Assembly: GCA_958450325.1 (NCBI GenBank) | Contig: OY288262.1 | Coordinates: 9,397,081 to 9,461,080 of the forward strand | DNA from: Agrostemma githago | Lineage: Eukaryota; Streptophyta; Magnoliopsida; Caryophyllales; Caryophyllaceae | DNA length: 64,000 nucleotides | Reading direction: 5' to 3' | Part shown: positions 54,120 through 64,000 of the stretch, in pieces | Layout of the letters: each line of letters opens with the position of its first letter | Numbering within the stretch: position 1 is the stretch's first letter | Program-made: the position numbers and the translations under genes | The notes under the pieces: generated by a model | Seen by the model: the letters and a program-made list of their open reading frames with translations, nothing else | Databases searched by the model: none | Told to the model about the DNA's origin: nothing

Positions 54120-54660
54120 TATCCAATTTACCGACCGAAACCCCTATTTACCGACCGCGATAACCTGTTATCGACTGCAAGTTACTAACCACAAAAACTG
54201 TCATAAGTCGGTCGTTAAGGAATACCGACCGAAATACTTGGTCGGTAAAAATCACGTATGTCGACCGAACTACCGACCGCAGGAAGATTTTTCCCGACCA
54301 AACGTCTTCCAGGAGCTTCTGGTTTGGGTTTGGTCGGCAAGTGTTACCGACCGCGTATAGCAGTCGGTAAACCAATTTATCGACCGATTAGTGATGTTGC
54401 CGACTGATTATTCGGTCGGTAAGACCCGTTTACCGACCGACCTGTTCAGTCGGTATACCCCTTTTACCGACCGATATTCCATTTGCCGACCGAAACTCAG
54501 TCGGTAAATCACCGACCGCAATTTACGGTTGGCGGCTTGCGTTTCCGACTATAGTTTTCGAATAAATTCTGGCGGTCGGAAATATTACAATTTCGGTCGG
54601 TAAACGGGTTTTCCGATCGCTTTTAACTCTTACCGACCGATTTTGTCGGTTGCTAAATAC
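54120..54660. repeat. CACTA subterminal repeats (TTACCGACCG)
   Basis: About twenty copies of a ten-base word in both orientations. In CACTA elements such repeats bind the transposase near the ends. Confidence 0.7.
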
Positions 54661-54676
54661 CGTCTTCCTTGTAGTG

Positions 54677-54786
54677 GTAGCCGTTAAAACAAAAAACGGT
54701 TTCACTAAATTTATTCACGATGTCTTATACATCCCCGGCCTGGCACAAAATTTATTAAGCGTTGGACAACTATTACAAAAGAGTTA
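54677..54786 (+). pseudogene. Copia 3 gag-pre-integrase fragment
   Basis: Continues the protease frame after the CACTA: AVKTKNGFTKFIHDVLYIPG, LAQNLLSVGQLLQK. The last 19 bases (54768-54786) are the target-site duplication of the following LINE-like element. Confidence 0.8.
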
Positions 54787-55517
54787 ACCAAGTGACCAAG
54801 ATCGAAAACAAACACAAGGCTCTCTCACTAGGAAAAACTCCCTCCTCTCTCTACAAAAAAAACCCCAAAAACAATACCCTAATTGACCACCATCACAGCC
54901 GCCGCCACCCTTTTCCCTTCCTATCTTTCAATCTTTGCCAGAGATGGGGCTTTTATTCGCTCCATCTCCGGCCACTCGATCAGTTTACACCTTTGATTGA
55001 CTGTTCTTCCACTGATTTCTCAATGTTTCCGTGTGTTGGGTCCGCTCCCTCCTATCGATCCTTGTTTTACTGTGTGTCTTTGTTTGCGTTCCGTCTCGTC
55101 CGATCCCCTCGATCGTCGTCCGTTGCGTCCTGTCCTGCTCTGCCCCCTTTCTCTTGGTCGTTGTCGTTCGTCTTATCACCTGTTGGCCGTCGTCCTCGGC
55201 CTCTGATCGGCCGCCGATGATGTTGATTTGTGGTCCGTTATTTCTGTTGTTTGATTGTCATAATTATTTCAATTCAAAAAGTGTTTGATTCAAAAGGAAA
55301 AAAATCTTTCTTCTGATCTTTATCAAAAATTTCAATTCAATCTTTTCTTTCTTAAGTTGTAAGGTCATAATTTGTCCTTGCATGTGGTTTTTCTTCAATT
55401 TCTAGAGATGTTCAATTCCTCCTTCCCCTCACCCCCATCCCCCATCTCTGGTAAGTTGTGGATTTTTTTTTCTTTTTGTCTTCTTATCCTCGGTCCCGTT
55501 TTGTCTTGCATGGCTGG

Positions 55518-56780
55518 TGATAAGTTGGTCGTGTACCTATAAAAAATATAGCTAGGGAAGTCGGGATCGATTTCACAGGGAGACAAATAAATCCTACTCG
55601 TAATTAAAGTTTATCTAAGTAACAATCGGGGGGTTTTTATGTTTTGTGTTTAACTAAACTAAAGTAGTGAAGGGAAGAGAATTAAAAGAGAAGAAATAAC
55701 TAAAATAAAATAAGACGAATAAGGATGAATAAATATAGGGAGAAAACTAGGATTGTTGGTTCACTACGAATCTCATATGGTCACGGTCTAAGTCACAGGT
55801 CTGTCGCAGATATTGGTCTAAGGGGTATCGAAAAGATCCTTCCGGTCCGCTATTCACCCTAGCATGCGTCTAAAGGCTTCCGATCTTATTAGGGCAAACT
55901 AATGTGTTGTAGCAGGTCTAATTTTTACCAGGCTTCCGATCTTAGGTTCAAGTTTACCAAATTCAATTAATCAATCATGCGAATTAACGGACTAATCGCG
56001 ATTATATGCTACAATTGACAACTCAGACACAATATCATTGACAGATCTATAAATTATTTAGCGACCACATTCAATTCGCAGATCCCCTAAATCCTAGCGA
56101 GGGAAATTAGCTACTCATGATTAATTCAATAACAACAAGATTAATAAAAGAATTTACTAGATTAAAGATGACGAATAATAATAAATTTACGACAAGCATA
56201 AAACAATAATTAAGTATGAAGAAGAAGAATCAATCAAGAATAAAGAAGAAGGAAGAAAGATTAGATAAAATTACCAAACAGAATGAAGGCGATTCGAATC
56301 CGAGAGTTTTACAATAACCGAGGTTTAAAGGAAGAAACTAGATTAAAATAAAAGTATAAGGAGAGGAAGAGTATCAAGGGAAAAGTAAGAAGTAATCTAA
56401 GTTTTTGTGGCTGAAAAGCCTATTTATACAACTTAGGATAGGTTGAAATTGTTTAGGAAACTTCTTTGCTGAGCACAAAATCTGCCCGCAGTCCAAGAAA
56501 TAGTCGGCCGACTATTATAATAGTCGGTCTACTATCGCCATGGTCGGCCGACTATTCCAATAGTCGGTCGACTATTCTGCCTATTTCAGCGACCAGCTTT
56601 TCCAGCTTCGTTTTGCCTCAGTTTTGGTTCTTTTTAGCTCCTTTGTTTTCTGTTCCTACAAAAGGACAATACACACCATAAAGTAGCCAATTCGGGACAA
56701 AATAATAGTTTTCATTATTCAATAAACACGAGAATGCGCGTAATAAGAGCATAAAAAGTGTATATAAAATACGTGCATCA
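55518..56780 (-). repeat. 3' LTR of the gag-remnant Gypsy
   Basis: Minus-strand TATA box TATAAATA at 56421-56428. It lacks the 25-bp segment (CCAACTATTGTCCAAC region) present in the other LTR. It carries the palindrome array at 56499-56576. Confidence 0.9.
56499..56576. promoter_or_regulatory. Four palindromes with exact 20-bp period, LTR copy 1
   Basis: Boxes AATAGTCGGCCGACTATT, AATAGTCGGTCTACTATC, TGGTCGGCCGACTATT and AATAGTCGGTCGACTATT, centred at 56507.5, 56527.5, 56547.5 and 56567.5. They lie 71-148 bp upstream of the TATA box on the minus strand. Confidence 0.75.
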
Positions 56781-58735
56781 AATCTCCCCAAACCAAATCC
56801 TTGCTTGTCCTCAAGCAAGCACAAAACGATAACTCAATCCTAATGGAATGTATATAACTCATAGCGGAATATGCTCCAAAGTCACCCAAACCAATGCGCA
56901 ACGATTAAAATTAATGTAAACAACCACATACAACAAGCTTGACCAATGACAACAATACTGAACCTTCAACCTTGCAAGACTCGTTTATGTCGGACTCTCA
57001 AGGACCGCTCATCACACAAATCGGATGATATTGTGAGTTTATGTAAAAATGGAAAGACAAAGCACTCACCTAAACTGCGACCTAGAAGAAGATGCATGCA
57101 ATCTAACATGAAATCAATCTCTAATAACCGTACATACGCATTCTATCGGGTAAAGACACGTGCCAAGGACTTACATATGGTATAAAGTGAGGTTAATCGG
57201 GTAAGAAGGGGCAAAACGATATGGATATGAGGAGGTAAAAGCCAAGCTAGTATTCCTTACACCCAACATAGAATTCATTCGGTTCTCACCAAACTCTATT
57301 CGACGAAATTAGGCATAGTAACAAGCGCCTTAAAAATTGCTTCTCACCAATAACTATGAAATTAGATAGATCAATTCTTTTCTCATAGCAAAAACACATT
57401 CTTCTTCTAGTTTCACTTCATTTTTTTTTCTTTTCTTCTTCTTTCCTTTTTTTTTCTTTTTTTTTTTCATTCAATTTTTTTTCATTGAATTTTTTCTTTT
57501 CATTTTTTTTTTCTCAATTCACCTTTTTTCAATCATCATGATACCAAAATTAACCCGAAAAAAAAACAATTCCGTCCAACTAATCTACTAGCTTGACTAG
57601 GGTAGGCAGTATATGGCATGTAGTTGATAAACGGGTCAAACAGGTCAATTTGGCTATGTGAGGCTTATGAGAATCAGATAAAAGAAAGGATTTGCCTTTT
57701 TCGCACATGTCAAAACCACGAGTCAAAAACGTACAGGTACTAAGAGACGAATGTCATGCTTATGCAGTTTGATATTACATGTCTTATAAGGAGTACTACT
57801 CTCAACTTAAATGAAACTGATCATGAATGTCATCAGTTTAAGGCTCTAATTCCTTACAATTCTGAGTAGTTTGCCAACAATGAGTCAAGTTTATTCGTTC
57901 AGTACCGTTAATCAAAGATGCAACACTGCCGCATGTAATTATATACAAAAACTCTAACAACGCACTAACATAAGCAACTAATGAAGACACAAAAGCAATA
58001 TCATCATCGCTACATAGCATTCCGACTCAACTAAGACTCGACTAAATGCAAAAACATATTTTTGTTATTTTTTTCGATATTTTTTTTTATGCAAACGGAA
58101 ATGCAATAAATATGCAGATGGATGAAAACAGACAGATCCATACCTTCCTCAAACCAAATCACACAATGCCCTCATTGTGTACAACCAACAATAAGAGGCA
58201 AAAATAAATACGGGTAAGAAATGCAAGACAATGGAAGTGCAAGAAAATAGAGAAAATAAAGGAACTACTTACAAGATATGTATAAGCGGAGACCTTCCCC
58301 AAACCGCTCCTAAGCATCAAAATATACCAACTTCGTCATTTTACTTAAAAAACACATCAACGCCCTAAGTAACATGTCATATTCCTGCGCATGTGAAATA
58401 TGAAAGCAAATATAAGCACATGATAAGATATAAGTATCAAATGTCAAAAGTATGGAATGAAACATCTTATCACGTGGTGGAGGACCAATTTCCACATGAA
58501 GTACTGCACTAATCTCCTCATCCGCAAGACATAGAATATCAAAATTAAAATCAAAAAACAAAGTGTTAGTGGTCGTAGGAAAATGGTCAAAAATTGGCAG
58601 CAGTGAGGCCGATAAGCATAAAGGTGCAAAAAGGAGTGGAGCAGGGGGAACTAAGCCCAAAACCTTAAAAGGAGAGAGAATAACGGGCAAAGTAACCAAT
58701 AATGGTTCATCTACAATGTCGTGCTCATACTCGTC
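56781..58735 (-). other. Non-coding part of the gag-remnant Gypsy
   Basis: No reverse transcriptase, integrase or protease motif. 57418-57535 is almost pure T/C on the plus strand (minus-strand purines). The rest is mixed sequence without a supportable gene. Confidence 0.6.
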
Positions 58736-59182
58736 CTATCTAACCTCGATTTTTGAATCAAAAGGTTCTTTATGAACCTCATCACGCAGATTCTCACAAA
58801 ATGGAACCAAGGCACTCGTGTCATAACTTTCGTCACAACCTATCTCATTGTCAAAACAAGGTCCCTTAAATATAACCGCATTATTAGTCTCACCAACGGG
58901 TTCATCATTAGTCAAATAAAGTGAAAAACCAAGCTTCACACTTTCTTCAGCTAACCAGTCAAAGTACTTTATCACCTCTTCATAGGACTTGCTTTCGAAA
59001 TCCATACAAGTGGAAAATATATAGGCTTTTGTAGAGTCTGTCATACTTTTAATGACCGTAAGAACAAGTGTTTCATTAGTTAAACGAGCGGATTTGAGAG
59101 AGCTAAGCCAATCGCAAAATCTCTCCATATAAGCTTCAAAAGTCTCATCGGGCTCCTGTGCAAAATCTATAATAATCCTCAT
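58736..59182 (-). CDS. Gag-like remnant of the non-autonomous Gypsy
   Basis: 148 codons from MRIIIDFAQEPDETFEAY. FAQEPDETFEAYMERFCDWL resembles the conserved gag helix of plant Ty3/Gypsy Athila/Tat elements (roughly F.Q...E....Y.ERF). The rest (VIKSMTDSTKAYIFSTCMDF, EVIKYFDWLAEES) fits a shortened gag core. There is no zinc knuckle. The start lies about 80 bp after the primer-binding site. The frame is open, but whether a working product is made is unknown. Confidence 0.6.
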   Translation of the reverse strand: MRIIIDFAQEPDETFEAYMERFCDWLSSLKSARLTNETLVLTVIKSMTDSTKAYIFSTCMDFESKSYEEVIKYFDWLAEESVKLGFSLYLTNDEPVGETNNAVIFKGPCFDNEIGCDESYDTSALVPFCENLRDEVHKEPFDSKIEVR

Positions 59183-59264
59183 GGAAACGGTGAGAACGGT
59201 CTCAAGGAACTGGAGTTTCCTAAGACAAAAGATAAATTAAAATAACAAGCAGAAATACACCGTC

Positions 59265-59282
59265 TCCCCGATAATGGCGCCA
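59265..59282 (-). promoter_or_regulatory. Primer-binding site of the gag-remnant Gypsy
   Basis: Minus-strand TGGCGCCATTATCGGGGA, two mismatches from the tRNA-Asp site TGGCGCCGTTGCCGGGGA used by Athila-like elements. Confidence 0.8.
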
Positions 59283-59287
59283 AAATT

Positions 59288-60575
59288 TGATAAGTTGGTC
59301 GTGTACCTATAAAAAATAACCAACTATTGTCCAACTAAAAATATAGCTAGGGAAGTCGGGATCGATTTCACAGGGAGACAAATAAATCCTACTCGTAATT
59401 AAAGTTTATCTAAGTAACAATCGGGGGGTTTTTATGTTTTGTGTTTAACTAAACTAACGTAGTGAAGGAAAGAGAATTAAAAGAGAAGAAATAACTAAAA
59501 TAAAATAAGACGAATAAGGATGAATAAATATAGGGAGAAAACTAGGATTGTTGGTTTACTACGAATCTCATATGGTCACGGTCTAAGTCACAGGTCTGTC
59601 GCAGATATTGGTCTAAGGGGTATCGAAAAGGTCCTTCCGGTCCGCTATTCACCCTTGCATGCGTCTAAAGGCTTCCGATCTTATTAGGGCAAACTAATGT
59701 GTTGTAGCAGGTCTAACTTGTACAAGGCTTCCGATCTTAGGTTCAAGTTTACCAAATTCAATTAATCAATCATGCGAATTAACGGACTAATCGCGATTAT
59801 ATGCTACAATTGACAACTCAGACACAATATCATTGACAGATCTATAAATTATTTAGCGACCACATTCAATTCGCAGATCCCCTAAATCCTAGCGAGGGAA
59901 ATTAGCTACTCATGATTAATTCAATAACAACAAGATTAATAAAAGAATTTACTAGATTAAAGATGACGAATAATAATAAATTTACGACAAGCATAAAACA
60001 ATAATTAAGTATGAAGAAGAAGAATCAATCAAGAATAAAGAAGAAGGAAGAAAGATTAGATAAAATTACCAAACAGAATGAAGGCGATTCGAATCCGAGA
60101 GTTTTACAATAACCGAGGTTTAAAGGAAGAAACTAGATTAAAATAAAAGTATAAGGAGAGGAAGAGTATCAAGGGAAAAGTAAGAAGTAATCTAAGTTTT
60201 TGTGGCTGAAAAGCCTATTTATACAACTTAGGATAGCTTGAAATTGTTTAGGAAACTTCTTTGCTGAGCACGAAATCTGCCCGCAGTCCAAGAAATAGTC
60301 GGCCGACTATTATAATAGTCGGTCTACTATCGCCATGGTCGGCCGACTATTCCAATAGTCGGTCGACTATTCTGCCTATTTCAGCGACCAGCTCTTCCAG
60401 CTTCATTTTGCCTCGGTTTTGGTTCGTTTTAGCTCCTTTGTCTTCCGTTCCTGCAAAAGGACAATACACACCACAAAGTAGCCAATTCGGGGCAAAATAA
60501 TAGTTTTCACTATTCAATAAACACGAGAATGCGCGTAATAAGAGCATAAAAAGTGTATATAAAATACGCGCATCA
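59288..60575 (-). repeat. 5' LTR of the gag-remnant Gypsy
   Basis: 1288 bp; minus-strand TATA box at 60216-60223; palindrome array at 60294-60371. Confidence 0.9.
60294..60371. promoter_or_regulatory. Four palindromes with exact 20-bp period, LTR copy 2
   Basis: Same array as 56499-56576 without a base change, although the LTRs differ at many other positions. 71-148 bp upstream of the TATA box. Confidence 0.75.
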
Positions 60576-60941
60576 GCTGGCCAGGTTTCCCCCCCTTCCC
60601 TCGCCCCCCTTCCCCATCGCAGCCCTATGTAAGACTGTCTTGATTTATGGGTCGTCGTTTTAGGTCTAGGGTGATGAGGGGTTCGAATTTTTGGTCGGGT
60701 TAGATGTTGGTGGTTTGTGTCCGACGGTCGTCCTTTTCGTTCTTTTCGGGTGGTCATGGATTGAGCTTTTATGTTTCTCGTCCTTTGTCTCTTTCTTGTC
60801 GTGGGTGGTGACCGGCTCGCAATACATGTGATCAGTGCAATTGTTTCTTGGTGTGGTCGTTCATTGTTGTAGATTGATCGGTGTTAGGTTGACTTGGAGT
60901 TAGGTTGGATTTGGTGTTGTGTGGTTTGGGTCTGGTGGTGG

Positions 60942-61271
<330 letters not shown>

Positions 61272-61792
61272 AGACTCTAGATCAGGTTTGCGTTGGTTCC
61301 ACTTTAGAGTTCTACTCTTTCGTATCAAAGGTTACGAATATGGGTGAGGGGTGGTCCTTCCGCTGGTTGGTTGGCTTCTTCCTTTGGATCAATGGTATTT
61401 TGTTCGGCTGGTTCAATCTCTAAGATGCAGGAGTTTTATCTCCATCTGGGACTGGTCTTTTGACCTGTTTTTCCCTGTTTCCTTTGTACGTCCTTGTGGT
61501 GTAAGTGCAGCTTGTAATTGTTACTTGTTCATTCAGTGGAGTATGCAGTCTTTTGGAATGATCAACCAAGAAGGTGTGAAGTGTGCTGAAGCTCGTGCCC
61601 ATTCTACTGCTCATTGCCAACACACTGATCTCGAGCATTACGATCTAATGTCTTTTAGTCTACTATCAGAATATTTTATCTTTATGTTCTACTATGTTGT
61701 ATTTGGATTCCTAAACAATAGAGAGCAGACCTTAATGGTCAATGCTCTAAATTTGTTTTAGGATGGATTTGTTTTACCGTTGGCAAAAAAAA

Positions 61793-62502
61793 AACTATTA
61801 CAAAAGGGTTATAAGAATATATTTGACAATAGAAAATGCCTTATCTACGACAAGAAAAATGGGCAATTAATTGCTTCTGTACAAATGGCCGAGAACAAAA
61901 TTTTCCCACTAAGAATGCCCATAAACACAGAAAAAACAACCATACAAAAACAAACCTCTCTTCCTACACCAAAAACATCACATACTCCAAACTTCCAAAA
62001 ACACAAATATCTACCTCTCAACCAAATAACCAAACACCACCGAAAGAATACGAGTGTAGTCAAGCAATAATGATACTCACAGCCACAGAAGCACCAAGCT
62101 ACCAAAAATCAGCTAAAGAGAAAAGAAAGACTCAAACTAGCATATTCAGAGACAAGCCTAGAGACAAAGAAGTTATCAGTCTGAAGAAAATATCGAAGAC
62201 TCATTACTACAAAAATCAGTCAATTCAAAACAAGACTCAAGTCACCGAATAAAGGTACTCGGTAAGAAGTTACTAGAAGAATCGTCACAGAATATTTTCA
62301 CAGATCGTCAAAGCATATCAAGGTTCGACGTTATTTCATTCAAGAGCTCATGGGAAAAAAAGCATCAATGTAAAACAAGGAGAAGAACCAATAAGACATT
62401 TTCGGAAGATCAATCCCAATAGAGAAAAGCCATCAATGCAAGTTCAAGATTATAAAGGAAGTTCAACTACAACTCGAAGTTCAGGATTTCTCTGATTAAT
62501 GG
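61793..62502 (+). pseudogene. Copia 3 gag-pre-integrase end and unclassified internal sequence
   Basis: Resumes right after the LINE-like insertion with YKNIFDNRKCLIYDKKNGQ and IASVQMAENKIFPL, the end of the gag-pre-integrase region. From about 61930 to 62502 the open frames are rich in Lys, Thr and Gln and match nothing I know. Integrase and reverse transcriptase, expected here, are missing. An AATGGGG tract precedes the 3' LTR. Confidence 0.65.
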
Positions 62503-62682
62503 GGTTATTAAGAGTTAATCTACAAAAATCTAGAAATTATTTGGAAGAATTGTGCAGAAAAAATTGTACTTAGAATTATGTAGAAGAAAATAAAGGAGAT
62601 TATGTAGAAGAAGAAGAAGAAGAAGAAGAAGAAGAAGAAGAAGAAGAAGAAGAAGAAGAAGAAGAAGAAGAAGAAGAAGAAT
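62503..62682 (+). repeat. Copia 3 3' LTR, truncated, with (GAA)n
   Basis: Matches the first 170 bp of the 5' LTR (AGAGTTAATCTACA, TTAGAATTATGTAGAA) and ends in about 75 bp of (AGA)n at 62606-62681, where the L1 tail begins. Confidence 0.75.
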
Positions 62683-62683
62683 G

Positions 62684-64000
62684 TTTTTTTTGCCAACGTG
62701 TCATCTATATATTACAGTCCTCTAAGCGCCATAGATGATAATCTATGCGCATTAGAGTTTTTACTTCTAGGAATGAATTGAAAAGAGCAACAGTGAAAAA
62801 AAGCACACTCGGAGAATATGTCGTTGATGATCGGTGATAGCTCGGTTGTTGGCTGAGTAATTCCGACAATTTGAGATAACAGCAGAAGACAATCAGACAT
62901 AATGCAAATATGCCTAGTGTCCTTGCTCTTGATCCATCGTATCGCCTGGAGGATAGCAATTCCTTTAGCAAGAATTGTTGATTTCGCCCTGAAAGGCTGA
63001 TTTGCTTCCTCCCAATTGTCTTCATCAATTTGGTTCCAAGTCCATCCTCCCGCAGCACAAAAGGTAGGCAGCCACCCCGCATCAACCTGCATTATGGTTC
63101 TTGAACAAACATCAGTCGACCCTGCCTGTTTGATTATCAAAAATTCCTTTGAAGATCGAAGATTTCGGAACTCAAATTGTTCGTCCAAAGTCTTTCCCTC
63201 GTCAGCAGTGGAGACCATGGTGGTTTCTGTTCCAGTCTCCTTGTCCTTTCTATCCTTAGGAGCCATAAAAGCTGATCTCTTCCTTGTTTCATTAAGGAAG
63301 ATATGAAGTTCCTTGCAAGATGCCTCATATCTCTTCCAAAAACCGAAGGTAGAATTGCTCTATTTCTTGAAGATGACCCCATTCCGGAAAAGCCAAACCG
63401 AGTGTTATAAAAATATTCTGTCACACCAATTATGGCTGAAGATCTTTTCCAATACAAGTGAATTCCAAGAGTGGTCAGGCGTAATCAAGTCGTTTAAAGA
63501 CCAAGGTAACCCATAATCATTGCAGATACCATCAATACCCGTTTTGGGTACAGGGATACATCCTTGAACCCACCTATCTTGGAAAATACTAATGTTGTGG
63601 CTTGTCTTGTTGTCTGATGAGGCACCTCCCATATTCCATGAAAGTCCTTTCTCGATAATCTCACTTCCCCACATAATGTCCTTCCAGTTCGTTGATGTGA
63701 TCTTTTCCTAATAACATTCTCCTTTTTGAATCCAACTCTCAATTGGTCCAAATTTTCCTTCAAAGACACTTCTAAACAACGAACTTTCTTGAGATAACAA
63801 TCTCCAAGCCATCTTTGCAAGTAGCGCCTGATTAACCATTGTGATGTCCCTAATACCAAGACCTTCCTCATTCTTGGGCAGGGATAGGAATCTTGAAGCC
63901 CTCCAGAAAATCGTTCCACCTGTTCTAGTGCCCGCCCACCAAAAATGAGTTAGAAGAGAATTAATCTTTCTAGCAACACTTACCGGCATTTTGAATACCG
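62684..64000 (-). mobile_element. L1 LINE 3' part, runs off the window
   Basis: A minus-strand L1 with an oligo-A end (62684-62691) after CACGTTGGC. The coding part continues beyond 64000. It landed in or beside the (GAA)n run of the Copia 3 LTR. Confidence 0.85.
62712..63989 (-). pseudogene. L1 reverse transcriptase C-terminus, linker and RNase H
   Basis: In order from the right: LPVSVARKINSLLTHFWWAG-like thumb and KNEEGLGIRDITMVNQALL (63989-63708), a stop, then WNMGGASSDNKTSHNISIF and RWVQG (near 63600), short frame-shifted pieces, and RNase H (63090-62712): VDAGW, GGWTW, FRAKSTILAKGIAILQAI, CIMSDCLLLL and NSNAHRLSSMAL. Acidic residues are in VDAGW and SDC. Stops and frameshifts interrupt it several times. 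Confidence 0.82.

Larger units (their letters stand above)
53104..54676. mobile_element. CACTA element in Copia 3, left terminus lost
   Basis: The right end CGTCTTCCTTGTAGTG (inverse CACTACAAGGAAGACG) is followed by GTA (54677-54679), matching GTA at 53101-53103, the 3-bp duplication expected of CACTA elements. The left side starts GTATTCAAGTG and has no CACTA terminus, so it was deleted or altered. 54120-54660 holds some twenty TTACCGACCG / CGGTCGGTAA subterminal repeats on both strands. No transposase. It contains the hAT element at 53335-54008. Confidence 0.72.
55518..60575 (-). mobile_element. Non-autonomous Ty3/Gypsy element with gag remnant
   Basis: LTRs of 1263 bp (55518-56780) and 1288 bp (59288-60575), TGATAAGTTGG...GCATCA; perfect 5-bp duplication GCTGG (55513-55517 and 60576-60580). 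Oriented minus. Primer-binding site at 59265-59282; polypurine tract GGTTTGGGGAGATT on the minus strand beside 56781. The internal region of 2.5 kb has only one gag-like frame. The LTRs differ by one 25-bp indel and roughly twenty substitutions. Confidence 0.92.

Overview
This window is repeat-dense plant nuclear DNA, most likely from a dicot with a large genome. Two low-confidence hints suggest Caryophyllales: the general look of the sequence and the CTCGATCGAG palindromes in the LTRs. I recognise no complete, intact host gene. The only host-type coding remains are pieces of two tandem CYP71-type cytochrome P450 genes (minus strand, about 18.8-21.5 kb and 36.2-36.5 kb) and a broken RPA70-like gene (plus strand, 38.8-49.7 kb) that may have been carried by a Helitron. 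Nearly everything else is transposable element, mostly element inside element. Many insertions can be proven from target-site duplications (TSDs) that I read directly.

Layout: 1-2.7 kb holds two 3' fragments of one LINE family with a zinc-finger/endonuclease-like C-terminus, then an L1-type reverse transcriptase relic. 3.0-3.9 kb is a Stowaway MITE split by a Mutator-like MITE. 3.9-6.8 kb is the 5' part of a Tat-type Ty3/Gypsy element. 7.5-8.7 kb is a CACTA relic. 8.8-14.3 kb is Copia 1, with a Mutator-like insert in its 3' LTR. 14.3-17.9 kb is an L1 whose RNase H domain is split by a hAT element that contains a second hAT. 18.8-36.5 kb is the CYP71 cluster. The single intron of the upstream gene was about 111 bp and is now 14.7 kb, because Copia 2 (21633-36193) landed in it and a Tekay-type chromovirus (23177-33153) landed in Copia 2. 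37.7-38.2 kb is another Mutator-like MITE. 38.8-49.7 kb is the RPA70-like gene, split by a solo LTR that was itself hit, in reverse orientation, by a related non-autonomous element (41165-47760). A Helitron-type 3' end follows at 50.4 kb. 51.6-62.7 kb is Copia 3, broken by a CACTA (holding a hAT) and by a 1.9 kb LINE-like element (holding a 5 kb non-autonomous Gypsy). 62.7-64.0 kb is the 3' end of another L1.

The most unusual signal is regulatory. Two different LTR families carry sets of four CG-rich palindromes just upstream of the TATA box. In one (55518-60575) the palindromes repeat exactly every 20 bp. In the other (40622-49614 and 41165-47760) they form pairs with centres 21-23 bp apart, and the pairs are about 50 bp apart. 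I know of no named element that matches this.

These units do not form a pathway. The window records a tandem P450 locus and an RPA-like gene destroyed by successive waves of insertion. Low LTR-to-LTR divergence (about 1% by eye for Copia 2 and Tekay, under 1% for the reverse Tat-type element, under 2% for the 5 kb non-autonomous Gypsy) suggests much of this is fairly recent.
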